Shown: positions 16,904 to 25,445, counted from the first letter of the stretch. The stretch is DNA of 64,000 nt from Mesorhizobium jarvisii (GCF_003601985.1 NZ_QZXA01000008.1:289612-353611), one strand, 5' to 3'. Made by a program: numbers and translations. The notes: generated by a model not told the origin, from the sequence alone.

Positions 16904-18418
16904 ATGCGCCCTATGCAGGGATCGCGCTTTGCCTTTGGTCCGTTCGTGCTTGATCCGGGTGCGGGAACGCTGCTTCGGAACGACGATCCTGTTGCTGTCG
17001 GCTATCGTGGGCTGAAGCTGCTTGCCGCCCTCGTCGGACGGCCCGGCGAGATCCTGGAGAAAGCCGAGCTGATGGATGCGGCGTGGCCGGGAACGGCGGT
17101 CGAGGAAGGCAACCTCACCGTCCAGATCGCGCAGCTGCGCAAGCTGCTTGGTCCGCCCGCCGATGGCGGAGAATGGATATCGACGGTTCCGCGCGTAGGC
17201 TACCGCTTCACGGGCGCCATCGAAAAGCTCGACCGGGCAAAGCGTAAACCCTTGCCGCTGCCCGACAAGCCATCGATAGCGGTGCTGCCTTTCGTCAATC
17301 TCAGCAACGACCCCGAGCAGGAGGCCTTCGCCGACGGGTTAACCGAGGATCTGATCACCGACTTGTCCAGGGCCCCGGGCCTGTTCGTCATCGCCCGCAA
17401 CTCGACCTTTGCCTACAAGGGCAAGGCGATGGACGTGCGCGCGATCGCCGAGGAGCTTGGCGTGCGCTATCTGCTGGAGGGCAGCGCCAGACGCGCCGCG
17501 GGGCGCGTGCGCATCAACGCCCAGCTGGTCGACGCGATAAGCGGCGAGCATCTGTGGGCCGAACGCTTCGATCGCGGCCTGGACGACATATTTGCCGTTC
17601 AGGACGAGGCCACGGCCAAGATCGTCGAGGCGCTGCTCGGACGGCTGCGGGCGCCGCCGCCACGCAACCGGCCGACAAATCTCGAGGCCTACGATCTGTG
17701 CGTGCGGGCGCGCAAGCTGATCGACGAATCACCACAGACGGCAAGGGAAGCGCATCTGTTGCTGACGCGCGCGGTGTCTCTCGACCCGGACTACGCCGAG
17801 GCTCATCGCTGGCTTGCCATGAACCATTGGATGGGATGGGTGCATTGGGGCGAGCCGGTCGACCCCAACCGTCGCATCGCGCTGGAACTGGCGCGCAAGG
17901 CCGTGGCGATCGATCCCAACGATGCCGGCTGCCGTTGGGTGCTCGGCAATCTGCTCGCCTATGAGCACAGTTTCGAAGAGTCGGAAGCCGAATTCGCCAA
18001 AGCGTTCGAACTCGACCCGAACGAGGCCGACGCCTGGGCGACCTTGTCCGACATCGCGGTGCTGGCCGGACGAGTCGCGGAAGGCCTCGAGCACATCCGC
18101 AAGGCGTTCCGGCTCAATCCCTATCCGGCAAGCTGGTACTATCTGACGCTCGGCGAAGCCCAATATGCGGCGCGCGACTACGAAGCCGCCGTCGAGACCT
18201 TGCGCCGGGAGGAGACTTACCGGACGAGCTCACGCCGTTTCCTGGCGGCGAGCCTGGCGCAACTCGGCCGGCTCGACGAGGCGCGGGCCGAGGTCGAAAT
18301 GTTCCTCATCGGCAACCCGCACTTCACGACCAGCTACTGGGTCTGGACGGAGCCATTCCGCGACACCGCGATGCGCGATCATTTCGTCGACGGTTTTCGC
18401 AAGGCGGGCCTTCCCTAG
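16904..18418 (+). CDS. OmpR-type winged-helix regulator with TolB-like and TPR domains
   Basis: Predicted transcription factor of 504 residues with no membrane segment. Residues about 8-105 form a CadC/OmpR-type winged helix (RGLKLLAALVGRPGEILEKAEL and VEEGNLTVQIAQLRKLLG, then STVPRVGYRF). A TolB/FlgO-like domain follows (SIAVLPFVNLSNDPEQEAFADGL to about residue 245). The C-terminal half is TPR repeats such as ARKAVAIDPNDAGCRWVLGNL and FAKAFELDPNEADAWATLSDIAVL. Such proteins are often mislabelled adenylate cyclases, but no cyclase domain is present. It lies between the two six-cysteine secreted-protein genes, and control of those is a reasonable guess. An in-frame ATG at 16913 is an alternative start. 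Confidence 0.85.
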   Translation: MRPMQGSRFAFGPFVLDPGAGTLLRNDDPVAVGYRGLKLLAALVGRPGEILEKAELMDAAWPGTAVEEGNLTVQIAQLRKLLGPPADGGEWISTVPRVGYRFTGAIEKLDRAKRKPLPLPDKPSIAVLPFVNLSNDPEQEAFADGLTEDLITDLSRAPGLFVIARNSTFAYKGKAMDVRAIAEELGVRYLLEGSARRAAGRVRINAQLVDAISGEHLWAERFDRGLDDIFAVQDEATAKIVEALLGRLRAPPPRNRPTNLEAYDLCVRARKLIDESPQTAREAHLLLTRAVSLDPDYAEAHRWLAMNHWMGWVHWGEPVDPNRRIALELARKAVAIDPNDAGCRWVLGNLLAYEHSFEESEAEFAKAFELDPNEADAWATLSDIAVLAGRVAEGLEHIRKAFRLNPYPASWYYLTLGEAQYAARDYEAAVETLRREETYRTSSRRFLAASLAQLGRLDEARAEVEMFLIGNPHFTTSYWVWTEPFRDTAMRDHFVDGFRKAGLP

Positions 18419-18464
18419 AGCAATTCCTGACCGAAACCATTTCGCAATTTCCCGGAATTGCTCT
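18417..18464. repeat. Palindrome at the regulator 3' end
   Basis: Arms AGAGCAATTCC (18417-18427) and GGAATTGCTCT (18454-18464), overlapping the stop codon of the TPR regulator. The AATTGCTCT end is shared with the family A repeats at 16809-16900. It may act as a transcription or RNA-stability boundary between two convergent genes. Confidence 0.75.
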
Positions 18465-18480
18465 GGTGACGCCCGGCCAA

Positions 18481-18837
18481 TCACGGCACCAGATCGATCG
18501 TCTCGGTCGTGTGTTCCACGCAGATGAAGCAGCAGGTGTCGCAAGGCTGGTCGTTATCAGGCCCGACGCCGGCCGAGATCCGGTCATTGCCGTCGACCCA
18601 GGCGCCATAGCAGATGCGCTCACCCTGATTGCAGGAAAGAGGCACCGATTTCTGGGAATTCGGGTCGATCAGGAACACCTTGCCGTTGCCCGGCCAGACG
18701 GTCTCGCGGTCGCGGCTGAACAGCTCGACCGCTACCGCTTCCTTGCGCAGGTTCTTGACGAAGAAGGCCATGTCGGCGGCCTTGGCCGAGGTCGTGCAGA
18801 CGAGCGCCGCGAGCACGGCCATACGAAACAGCGTCAC
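18481..18837 (-). CDS. Secreted six-cysteine protein (paralogue 2)
   Basis: Unrecognised exported protein of 118 residues, paralogous to the product of 15911-16282 (51 of 98 mature residues identical, no gaps). GTG 18837 was chosen because GGGAGGT lies just upstream and it gives a compact signal peptide (VTLFRMAVLAALVCTTSAKA). Conserved blocks are ETVWPGNGK, SCNQGERICYGAWVDG, GVGPDN and CDTCCFIC, ending IDLVP. All six cysteines of the partner are kept. It converges on the TPR regulator gene, and a short palindrome lies between them. Confidence 0.72.
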   Translation of the reverse strand: MTLFRMAVLAALVCTTSAKAADMAFFVKNLRKEAVAVELFSRDRETVWPGNGKVFLIDPNSQKSVPLSCNQGERICYGAWVDGNDRISAGVGPDNDQPCDTCCFICVEHTTETIDLVP

Positions 18838-18904
18838 GATCGGACCTCCCGAATCACCGCCGCAGAATCGCATGACCGCCCATGCCTGTCGCTCGCTTTT
18901 GGAA

Positions 18905-20392
18905 CTATTTCACGGAAGAACCTTCCGCCATGATCTGCCGCCCCAGCCGCACCGTTTCGCCGACCAGAAGATCGAGATCGTCGCGCCTTGTGCGGTGGTT
19001 GGCGATCGCCACGCGCAGCCAGTGTTCGCCATACAGGGTGGTGTCGGAAAGGGCGGCAATGCCCTTTTCCTGCAGCCGCAGCATGATCTCGGTGTTGAGC
19101 GCCTTCAGTGCCTCGCCGGTGACGCCGGGCTGGTAGCGGAAGCAGACGATGTTGATGGTCGGCGCCATCGCCAGCTCCAGCAGCGGCTCGGCCTCGATCA
19201 GCCCGGCGAGATAGGAGGCCTGCGCGATGTTCTGGTCGATGAGGCGGCCGAATTTATCGGCGCCATGTTCCTTCAGCGCCATCCAGACTTTCAGCGCGCG
19301 AAAACCGCGCGAGGTCTGCAGGCCGTAATCGTGCAGCCATTCGCCTGAGGCGAGGCCGCGCGGCGTCGATTCCAGATATTCCGGCGTCACCGCGAAGGTC
19401 CGGCGATGCGCGACGGCGTCCCTGACCAGGGCGCAGCCGACCTCGAACGGCGCGTGCAGCCATTTGTGCGGATCGAGCGCGACGGAATCCGCCCATTCGA
19501 TGCCGGCGACGCGATGCGCATTGTCGGGCGCGATCGCGATCAGCGCGCCGATGCAGCCATCGACATGGAACCATAGGCCTTCCTCATGCGCGAGCTTGGC
19601 GAGCGCCCGCAGATCGTCGATCGCACCGGTGTTGACGGTGCCGGCATTGCCGATGACGCAGGCCGGATTGAAACCGGCTTCGCGATCCTCCGATATCGCC
19701 GCGCGCAAGGCCGGTATGTCGATGCGCAGGCCGGCATCGGTCGGGATGCGGCGCAGCGCCCGGTTGCCGAGGCCGAGCGCTTCCATCGCCTTGCGGTGGC
19801 AGGAATGGATCTGGTCCGAGCCATAGAAGCGCAGCGGCTTTTCGATTGCGGCGACGCCGTGCTCGCGCACGTCGATGCCGGCCTTGGTGTTGCGCGCCAC
19901 GGTCAGGCCGATGATGTTGGCCATCGAGCCACCGCTGACCAGCGTGCCGGAGGCGGAAGCGGGAAAGCCCAGCATCTGCTTGCACCAGTTGACCACCTGG
20001 CTGTCCATCAGCCCGGCGGCGTGGTTGCCGCCGCCGAGATTGGAACCCTGGATCGCCGCCAGGAAATCGCCGAGCGCGCCGGTGAAGTTGCTCGACCCCA
20101 TGTACCAGGCCCAGAAGCGCGGATGGATGTTGCCCATCGGATAGGACATCACCGTGCGCGACACCTCGCCGTAGACGGCGGCCAGCGGCGCCGGCGATCG
20201 CGGCAAGGGTGCCGCGAAGGCTTCTCGCACCTCCGCCGGCATCTCGCGCCAGGCCGGGCGGTCCCTGATGTCGCTGAGGTAATCGACAGCATCATCGATG
20301 ACCTGGTGCGACAGGGCTTGCACTGCGGCCCAGTCGGCGGGGTCGAGCGTTTCCTCGGCGGCCACGCCGAGGGTTTCCTGCGCGATGTCCAT
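18905..20392 (-). CDS. PLP-dependent group II amino acid decarboxylase
   Basis: Removes the alpha-carboxyl group of an amino acid to give an amine, in the cytoplasm. The 495 residues fit the aromatic-L-amino-acid/glutamate decarboxylase family. The PLP lysine is Lys310 in VALDPHKWLHAPFEVG. Other family blocks are NIHPRFWAWYMG, GTLVSGGSMANIIGL, the FHVDGCIGAL aspartate that holds the cofactor nitrogen, and HWLRVAIANHRT. The substrate cannot be read from sequence. The cysteine synthase-like gene lies 12 bp upstream on the same strand, which points to a two-step pathway in which the synthase makes the amino acid that this enzyme decarboxylates. ATG 20392 is preceded by GGAG. Confidence 0.9.
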   Translation of the reverse strand: MDIAQETLGVAAEETLDPADWAAVQALSHQVIDDAVDYLSDIRDRPAWREMPAEVREAFAAPLPRSPAPLAAVYGEVSRTVMSYPMGNIHPRFWAWYMGSSNFTGALGDFLAAIQGSNLGGGNHAAGLMDSQVVNWCKQMLGFPASASGTLVSGGSMANIIGLTVARNTKAGIDVREHGVAAIEKPLRFYGSDQIHSCHRKAMEALGLGNRALRRIPTDAGLRIDIPALRAAISEDREAGFNPACVIGNAGTVNTGAIDDLRALAKLAHEEGLWFHVDGCIGALIAIAPDNAHRVAGIEWADSVALDPHKWLHAPFEVGCALVRDAVAHRRTFAVTPEYLESTPRGLASGEWLHDYGLQTSRGFRALKVWMALKEHGADKFGRLIDQNIAQASYLAGLIEAEPLLELAMAPTINIVCFRYQPGVTGEALKALNTEIMLRLQEKGIAALSDTTLYGEHWLRVAIANHRTRRDDLDLLVGETVRLGRQIMAEGSSVK

Positions 20393-20404
20393 GACCGGTC
20401 TCCG

Positions 20405-21493
20405 TCAAGCCGCCGGGAACTGGCAGCCGGGCGTCGAGCGCGACAGCGCCATCTCCTCGGCATCCATCTCGGCCTCGATGCCGTCGAACAGCGGCGTCGA
20501 CATGTAGCGCTCGCCGGTGTCGGGCAGCATGCACAGGATCACCGATCCGGCCGGCGCCTTTTCCGCGACCTGCCGCGCCACGGCGAAGGTGGCGCCGCCG
20601 GAAATGCCGGTGAAGATGCCCTCCTTCTGCGCCAAGGCCTTGGCCCACTTCATGCCTTCGGGTCCGGCAATCGGCACCACCTCGTCATAGAGGCTGGCGT
20701 CGATGGCTTCCTGCAGCACGTTGGGGATGAAGTCCGGCGTCCAGCCCTGGATCGGATGCGGCTCGAAGGCCGGGTGGCTGGCGGCAGGGGCGCCATGGGC
20801 ACCGCGCTGCTGCGCCTTGCCGCTGCCGACCAGCTGCGCGTTGGCCGGTTCGGAGAGCACGATGCGGGTCTCCGGCCGCTCGCGGCGCAGCACGCGCGCC
20901 ACGCCGACGACCGTGCCGCCGGTGCCGTAACCGGTGACGAAGCAGTCGAGCCGCGAGCCGGCGAAATCATTGATGATCTCGCGCGCCGTGGTGGCCTCGT
21001 GGATGGCGGCGTTCGCCGCCGTCTCGAACTGCCGGGCGAGGAACCAGCCATTGGCCTCGGCCAGTTCCACCGCCTTCTTGTACATGCCAAAACCCTTTTC
21101 GGCGCGTGGCGTCAGCACCACCTTGGCGCCGAGCATGCGCATCAGCTTGCGGCGCTCGACCGAAAAGCTGTCGGCCATGGTGACGACCAGCGGATAACCC
21201 TTCTGCGCGCAGACCATGGCCAGCCCAATGCCGGTGTTGCCGCTGGTTGCCTCGACCACCGTCTGGCCGGGCTTCAATGCGCCGCTACGCTCGCCCTCCT
21301 CGATGATGTTGAGCGCCAGCCGGTCCTTCACCGAGGCGGCGGGGTTGAAGAACTCGGCCTTGACGTAGATCGTCGCATGGGCCGGTGCCAGATTGTTGAT
21401 GCGGATCACCGGCGTGTCGCCGACGGTGTCAAGAATGCTGTCGAACAGGCGGCCGCGTCCGGCGGTGGTTCTGATTTTCTGTCTATTCAACAT
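20405..21493 (-). CDS. Cysteine synthase-like PLP enzyme (beta-replacement)
   Basis: Fold-type II PLP enzyme of 362 residues related to O-acetylserine sulfhydrylase. PLP lysine is Lys56 in NPAASVKDRLAL. The substrate loop is ATSGNTGIGLAM and the phosphate loop is GYGTGGTVVGVA. It is longer than the canonical CysK at 53097-54077. It has extra residues at both ends, an insertion around GKAQQRGAHGAPAASHPAFE, and GISGGATF where CysK has GISSGAAL. This suggests a different nucleophile or acceptor from housekeeping cysteine synthesis, for example diaminopropionate or another beta-substituted alanine. It leads an operon with a decarboxylase and diverges from a large regulator gene. ATG 21493 follows GAGGAG. 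Confidence 0.87.
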   Translation of the reverse strand: MLNRQKIRTTAGRGRLFDSILDTVGDTPVIRINNLAPAHATIYVKAEFFNPAASVKDRLALNIIEEGERSGALKPGQTVVEATSGNTGIGLAMVCAQKGYPLVVTMADSFSVERRKLMRMLGAKVVLTPRAEKGFGMYKKAVELAEANGWFLARQFETAANAAIHEATTAREIINDFAGSRLDCFVTGYGTGGTVVGVARVLRRERPETRIVLSEPANAQLVGSGKAQQRGAHGAPAASHPAFEPHPIQGWTPDFIPNVLQEAIDASLYDEVVPIAGPEGMKWAKALAQKEGIFTGISGGATFAVARQVAEKAPAGSVILCMLPDTGERYMSTPLFDGIEAEMDAEEMALSRSTPGCQFPAA

Positions 21494-21684
21494 GTTTTGA
21501 TCTCCTCGATCGTGTTCATCTTCACAGGCCGGTTACAAACCGGCGGCTTGGGCGGCGAGGTTTCGAGACATGGCCGCGCTAGGACTGACATGCCGACGAT
21601 GCGGCAATGACGGTATCCGGCGCGAGATTCGCCCCGGATGCGCCGTGTCACGTTTGGTGATACAGCAAGGGTCGACGGGCCAGC

Positions 21685-23730
21685 GTGGGAGCAGGCGTGG
21701 AAACGCACGTGGAATCCGCACCATCGAGGCTGGAGGCTGACAGGCCGATCCTGTCCTTGCGCCTGCTCGGACCGCTGGAAATCCTGCGCGACGGCGTGCC
21801 AGTGGCGCTGCCGGCGTCGCGCAAGTTGCGCGCGCTCCTGGCCTATCTGGTGCTGGCGCCGCACGCCGTGGGCCGTGGCCGCCTGTGCGAGTTGTTGTGG
21901 GATGTGCCCAACGACCCCCGCGGCGAATTGCGCTGGTGCCTGAGCAAGCTGCGCGCCGCCCTCGACACGCCGGACCGGCGTCGGGTCATCACCCCAGGCG
22001 ATACGGTCGCGCTCGATCTCGAAGGCTGCCATGTCGATGCGCTGGAGATCAGCCATGCCGCCGCGCAAGGGATCGCTACGCTTGATGTGGAGCGGCTGCA
22101 GGCGCTGGCAGGACTCTTCGCCGGCGATCTGCTCGACGGGCTGGAGCTGGAGCGGAGCCCGCTTTTCGACGGCTGGCTGGTCGCCCAGCGCCGGCGTTTT
22201 CACGCATACCACGCCGCCGTGCTGGAACAGCTTGCCGCAAACCATCCGGCGGGCTCGCCCGAAATGTCCACGCATCTCGATAAATGGGTCGAGCTGGAGC
22301 CTTTCGACACGCGCGCTCATCTGGCCTTGCTATCCAATCTGGCCGAGCGCGGCGCTATCGGCGCGGCCGAGGAGCATCTGGCGTCGGCTGCTCGCCTATT
22401 CCAGTCGGAAGAGCTGGATTTCGCCCCGCTTCGCGCGGCCTGGCAGGCAATCCGCCATCAACAGTCAAGCAGCCCGCTCAAGTCACAGCCGGCCGGCCTG
22501 TCCACACTGCCGCAATTGGTGGTCACAGCGGATGACGTGGCCACGGTCGAGCCAAGCCAGGCGTCGCTGGCGGTGATGCCGTTTGTCGAGGAAAGCGGCG
22601 GGCGTGGCGGGCTCGCCGACGGTTTCACCCACGACATCATCACCCGGCTTGCCAAGCTTCGGGATTTCTTCGTCATCGCGCGCGGATCGGTGTTCGCGCT
22701 GGCCGAGAAAGCCATCGCACCCGAGGAGGCCGGCAGAAAGCTTGGCGTCGACTATGTCGCCACCGGCACGGTGCGCAGCCTGACCGGCCGCCTGATCGTC
22801 AGCGTCGAGCTGGTCGAGGTGCGCACGGCCAGGATTGTCTGGGCCGAAACCTTCGAGCGTCGCCCCGACGACCTCTTCGCCGTGCTCGACGATATCGGCG
22901 ACAGCATCGTGTCGTCGATCTCGGCCGAGATCGAAACGGTCGAGCGCAACCGCGCCATGCTGAAGGCGCCCAACTCGCTCAATGCCTGGGAAGCCTATCA
23001 TCGCGGCCTCTGGCACATGTACCGCTTCACCCAGGCCGAGAACGAGCAGGCGCGGCATTTCTTCGACAAGGCCTTGCAGCTCGATCCGACCTTTGCCCGC
23101 GCCTATGCCGGCCTGTCCTTCACCCACTGGCAAAATGCCTTCCAGCGCTGGGGCGACCGCGACCGGGAAAGCGCGCTGGCCTATGAGAGTGCCGGCCACA
23201 GCCTGCTGGTCGACGACCACAATCCGGCCGCGCACTGGGCGATGGGCCGGGCGCTGTGGCTGCGCGGCGAGCAGGACGGGTCGCTCTCCGAACTGGAGCG
23301 GGCGGTGGATCTCAGCCCGAATTTCGCGCTTGGCCATTACGCGCTGTCCTTCGTCCACTCGCAGTCGGGCGACCCGCAGGCGGCGATAAGCTCGTCCGAC
23401 CATTCGCGGCATCTCAGCCCCTTCGACCCGCTGCTGTTCGGCATGCTGGGGTCGCGCGCCATGTCGCATGTCCGGCTCGGCCAGTTCGAGGAGGCGGCCG
23501 AATGGGCGCTGAAGGCGGCGGCGCGGCCCAACGCGCATACCATCATCCTGGCGATCGCCGCGCACTGCCTGGCGCTTGCCGGCCGGCTCGAGGAGGCGCG
23601 CGGCTTCGCCGCCGCGATCCCCAGGACATTGCCTGATTACCGTGCCGACGATTTCATCGGCACCTTCCGCTTCGACCCCGATGCCGAGGCGCTGTTCCGG
23701 CAAGGCGCGAGGCGCATTGGGCTCAGCTGA
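21685..23730 (+). CDS. SARP/BTAD-like transcriptional regulator with TolB-like and TPR domains
   Basis: Predicted activator of 681 residues. The N-terminus (about 22-110) is a winged-helix domain of the SARP type (LSLRLLGPLEILRDGVPVAL, RKLRALLAYLVLAPH, LCELLWDVPNDPRGELRWCLSKLR). A bacterial transcriptional activator (BTAD) TPR region follows to about residue 260. Then come a TolB-like domain (SLAVMPFVEESGGRGGLADGF, YVATGTVRSLTGRLIVSVELV) and more TPRs. It is divergent from the cysteine synthase-decarboxylase operon, 191 bp away, so it most likely controls that operon. The start is taken as GTG 21685. The C-terminal two thirds resemble the regulator at 16904-18418, but the DNA-binding module differs. 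Confidence 0.82.
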   Translation: MGAGVETHVESAPSRLEADRPILSLRLLGPLEILRDGVPVALPASRKLRALLAYLVLAPHAVGRGRLCELLWDVPNDPRGELRWCLSKLRAALDTPDRRRVITPGDTVALDLEGCHVDALEISHAAAQGIATLDVERLQALAGLFAGDLLDGLELERSPLFDGWLVAQRRRFHAYHAAVLEQLAANHPAGSPEMSTHLDKWVELEPFDTRAHLALLSNLAERGAIGAAEEHLASAARLFQSEELDFAPLRAAWQAIRHQQSSSPLKSQPAGLSTLPQLVVTADDVATVEPSQASLAVMPFVEESGGRGGLADGFTHDIITRLAKLRDFFVIARGSVFALAEKAIAPEEAGRKLGVDYVATGTVRSLTGRLIVSVELVEVRTARIVWAETFERRPDDLFAVLDDIGDSIVSSISAEIETVERNRAMLKAPNSLNAWEAYHRGLWHMYRFTQAENEQARHFFDKALQLDPTFARAYAGLSFTHWQNAFQRWGDRDRESALAYESAGHSLLVDDHNPAAHWAMGRALWLRGEQDGSLSELERAVDLSPNFALGHYALSFVHSQSGDPQAAISSSDHSRHLSPFDPLLFGMLGSRAMSHVRLGQFEEAAEWALKAAARPNAHTIILAIAAHCLALAGRLEEARGFAAAIPRTLPDYRADDFIGTFRFDPDAEALFRQGARRIGLS

Positions 23731-23823
23731 TTTCGCGTTTGCGGCCCCGTTAACGAAGTCGGAAGGAGTTGCTTAACAGTTCACCTCTATGTGACCCCTC
23801 GGGGGGTCCATGGCAAAGTGAGT

Positions 23824-24006
23824 ATGATGAGCGACAGCCCCGACAAGCGCAGCAACGAATGGCGCGCCATTCTTCATGTACAGGCCCGTGTCGCCGTCCT
23901 GTTCGTTCCGGTGGTGGCCAGCCTGCTGCTCATAGCCGCGCTTGCCGGCAATGACCGCAAATCCGTTCCCGATGTAGACCGGACGGTCACCGGGTCGGTG
24001 CGATAG
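23824..24006 (+). CDS. Small hypothetical single-pass membrane protein
   Basis: About 60 residues starting MMSDSPDKRSNEWRAILHVQ, followed by one hydrophobic segment (VAVLFVPVVASLLLIAALAG) and a short polar tail. No family recognised. Either of two adjacent ATG codons could be used, and the Shine-Dalgarno sequence is weak. It lies alone between the SARP-like regulator and the DUF1232 gene. Confidence 0.4.
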   Translation: MMSDSPDKRSNEWRAILHVQARVAVLFVPVVASLLLIAALAGNDRKSVPDVDRTVTGSVR

Positions 24007-24131
24007 GCGGCACGACAACCGGCCGCGAACGCCTGTTGGACGGCCGCGCATGTCGAGGGGCCGCCAGCCATCCTGCCAGGCGGCCAGCGTGCGCTATTGG
24101 GCGCGTCATCCTTTGGCGCTATGGTCATCCA

Positions 24132-24509
24132 ATGGCAACATTGAGCGAATGGGCCCGGGCGATCAAGCGCGACGTGCATGCGCTCTACCTTGCCGCGCGC
24201 GATCCCCGAACGCCATGGTACGCCAAGGCGCTTGCTGTGTGTGTCGCGGGCTACGCCTTGTCGCCAATCGATTTGATTCCCGATTTCATCCCCGTGGTTG
24301 GCTACCTCGACGATGCGGTCCTGGTCCCCTTGGGCATCCTTGCCGTGGTCAAGATGATACCGCCCGAGGTCATGGCAGAACACAGGGCGGCCGCCGCCCT
24401 CGCTGTCGACAGGCCGGTGAGCCGCGGCGCGGCGCTGATCATCGCCTGTATCTGGGTCGCTTCGGTGGCGCTGGCGGGATGGCTGGGGTATCGGTACTTC
24501 GCGGGCTGA
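24132..24509 (+). CDS. DUF1232 (YkvA-like) membrane protein
   Basis: Protein of 125 residues with the DUF1232 signature WYAKALAVCVAGYALSPIDL followed by IPDFIPVVGYLDDAVLVPLG, then a C-terminal hydrophobic segment (AALIIACIWVASVALAGWLG). The family has no firm function; members are small membrane proteins often found in stress loci. ATG 24132 gives the compact start MATLSEWARAIK. Two more small membrane-protein genes flank it on the same strand. Confidence 0.85.
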   Translation: MATLSEWARAIKRDVHALYLAARDPRTPWYAKALAVCVAGYALSPIDLIPDFIPVVGYLDDAVLVPLGILAVVKMIPPEVMAEHRAAAALAVDRPVSRGAALIIACIWVASVALAGWLGYRYFAG

Positions 24510-24645
24510 TCCTGAAGAGCCGTCCCGTCGATCGCGTTCTGAACGCGTCCGTTTGCGGCGTCCTAAAGAACTTTGGTCACCAGATTGTCCAGCCGGGAGT
24601 TGTCGCGGTAAGCCAGTCGTACCACGTGGCTGGTTGTGAGGTGGA

Positions 24646-25131
24646 TTGTTGAAACCCGTCGATGAACACCGCATCCATCAGATCTTCGAAGTCAGCGTAT
24701 GGCTGAAGGGCGCGCATGCCCTGATCGAATGCATCGGCGGGCTTCTGCTCTATGTCGTCACCACCGATACCATCGCCTCCTGGGTCAATGCCCTCACCGC
24801 GGAAGAATTGATCGAAGATCCGAACGATTTCATAGCTGGGCATCTGTCGCAGATGGCAAGCCATTTTTCTATCGCCAGCAAAGAGTTCTACGCCTTCTAC
24901 CTGCTCAGCCACGGCCTGATAAAGCTTGCCCTGGTTGTCGGGCTTTTGAGAGGCAAGCTCTGGTCTTACCCGGCCTCGCTCGCGGCCTTGGGCCTGTTCA
25001 TGATCTATCAAGTCTACCGCTACTCATACACCCATTCACCCGGCCTGCTGGTCCTGACCGTCTTCGATGCGGTCGTGATGATGTTGATCTGGCATGAGTG
25101 GAGGATCGTGCGACAGCACAAGCCGGCATGA
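24646..25131 (+). CDS. DUF2127 family membrane protein
   Basis: Inner-membrane protein of about 161 residues. The DUF2127 pattern is visible: HQIFEVSVWLKGAHALIECIGG at the N-terminus, then FYAFYLLSHGLIKLALVVGLL, and a conserved IYQVYRYSYTHSPGLLVLTVFD. Four hydrophobic segments are expected. Function unknown. The start appears to be TTG (24646 or 24649), placed seven bases after GAGGTGG. The gene is in line with DUF1232 and the small VNEN-repeat gene. Confidence 0.85.
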   Translation: MLKPVDEHRIHQIFEVSVWLKGAHALIECIGGLLLYVVTTDTIASWVNALTAEELIEDPNDFIAGHLSQMASHFSIASKEFYAFYLLSHGLIKLALVVGLLRGKLWSYPASLAALGLFMIYQVYRYSYTHSPGLLVLTVFDAVVMMLIWHEWRIVRQHKPA

Positions 25132-25271
25132 CGGTGCCGGCACAAGGTGGACCGACGGTAAACGCTGCTGCTGTCCGGCCACAAACGCCTGATTGCAAGG
25201 CGCGCCTCCTTTGCCGGCGGAACCGCGTGCCGCGTCGAACATTGTCTTCCAGGACAGCCCTGGAGGACATC

Positions 25272-25445
25272 ATGACCCGAGCCCTCGACGTCAACGAAAA
25301 CACCGAGCAAAATCCCGAGGGTCCGCCGCAACCGCAGACCGGCGACGATCTCAGGAAAAAGAAGGTCGAAGGAAAGGCCTTCCAGGTGAATGAGAACAGC
25401 GTCGACAATCCGGCACGCGCGCCCGTGACGCCAAAGCGGGACTGA
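25272..25445 (+). CDS. Small hydrophilic protein with two VNEN repeats
   Basis: Protein of 57 residues, unrecognised. Two copies of a short motif are present, ALDVNENTEQNPEGPP near the start and AFQVNENSVDNPARAP near the end, separated by a charged linker (GDDLRKKKVEGK). It has no hydrophobic segment and is probably disordered. ATG 25272 is preceded by the strong site GGAGGACATC, which supports real translation. A near match to an EcfG promoter (GGAAC, 16 bases, CATT instead of CGTT) lies at 25219-25243. Confidence 0.6.
   Translation: MTRALDVNENTEQNPEGPPQPQTGDDLRKKKVEGKAFQVNENSVDNPARAPVTPKRD

Noticed and set aside
16904..18418. Annotation of the TPR regulators as adenylate cyclases
   Set aside because: There is no class III cyclase domain; only winged-helix, TolB-like and TPR parts are present in both this gene and 21685-23730.
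19586..21610. 674-codon plus-strand frame opposite the decarboxylase and cysteine synthase-like genes
   Set aside because: Both minus-strand genes have intact PLP motifs; the antisense product is low-complexity.
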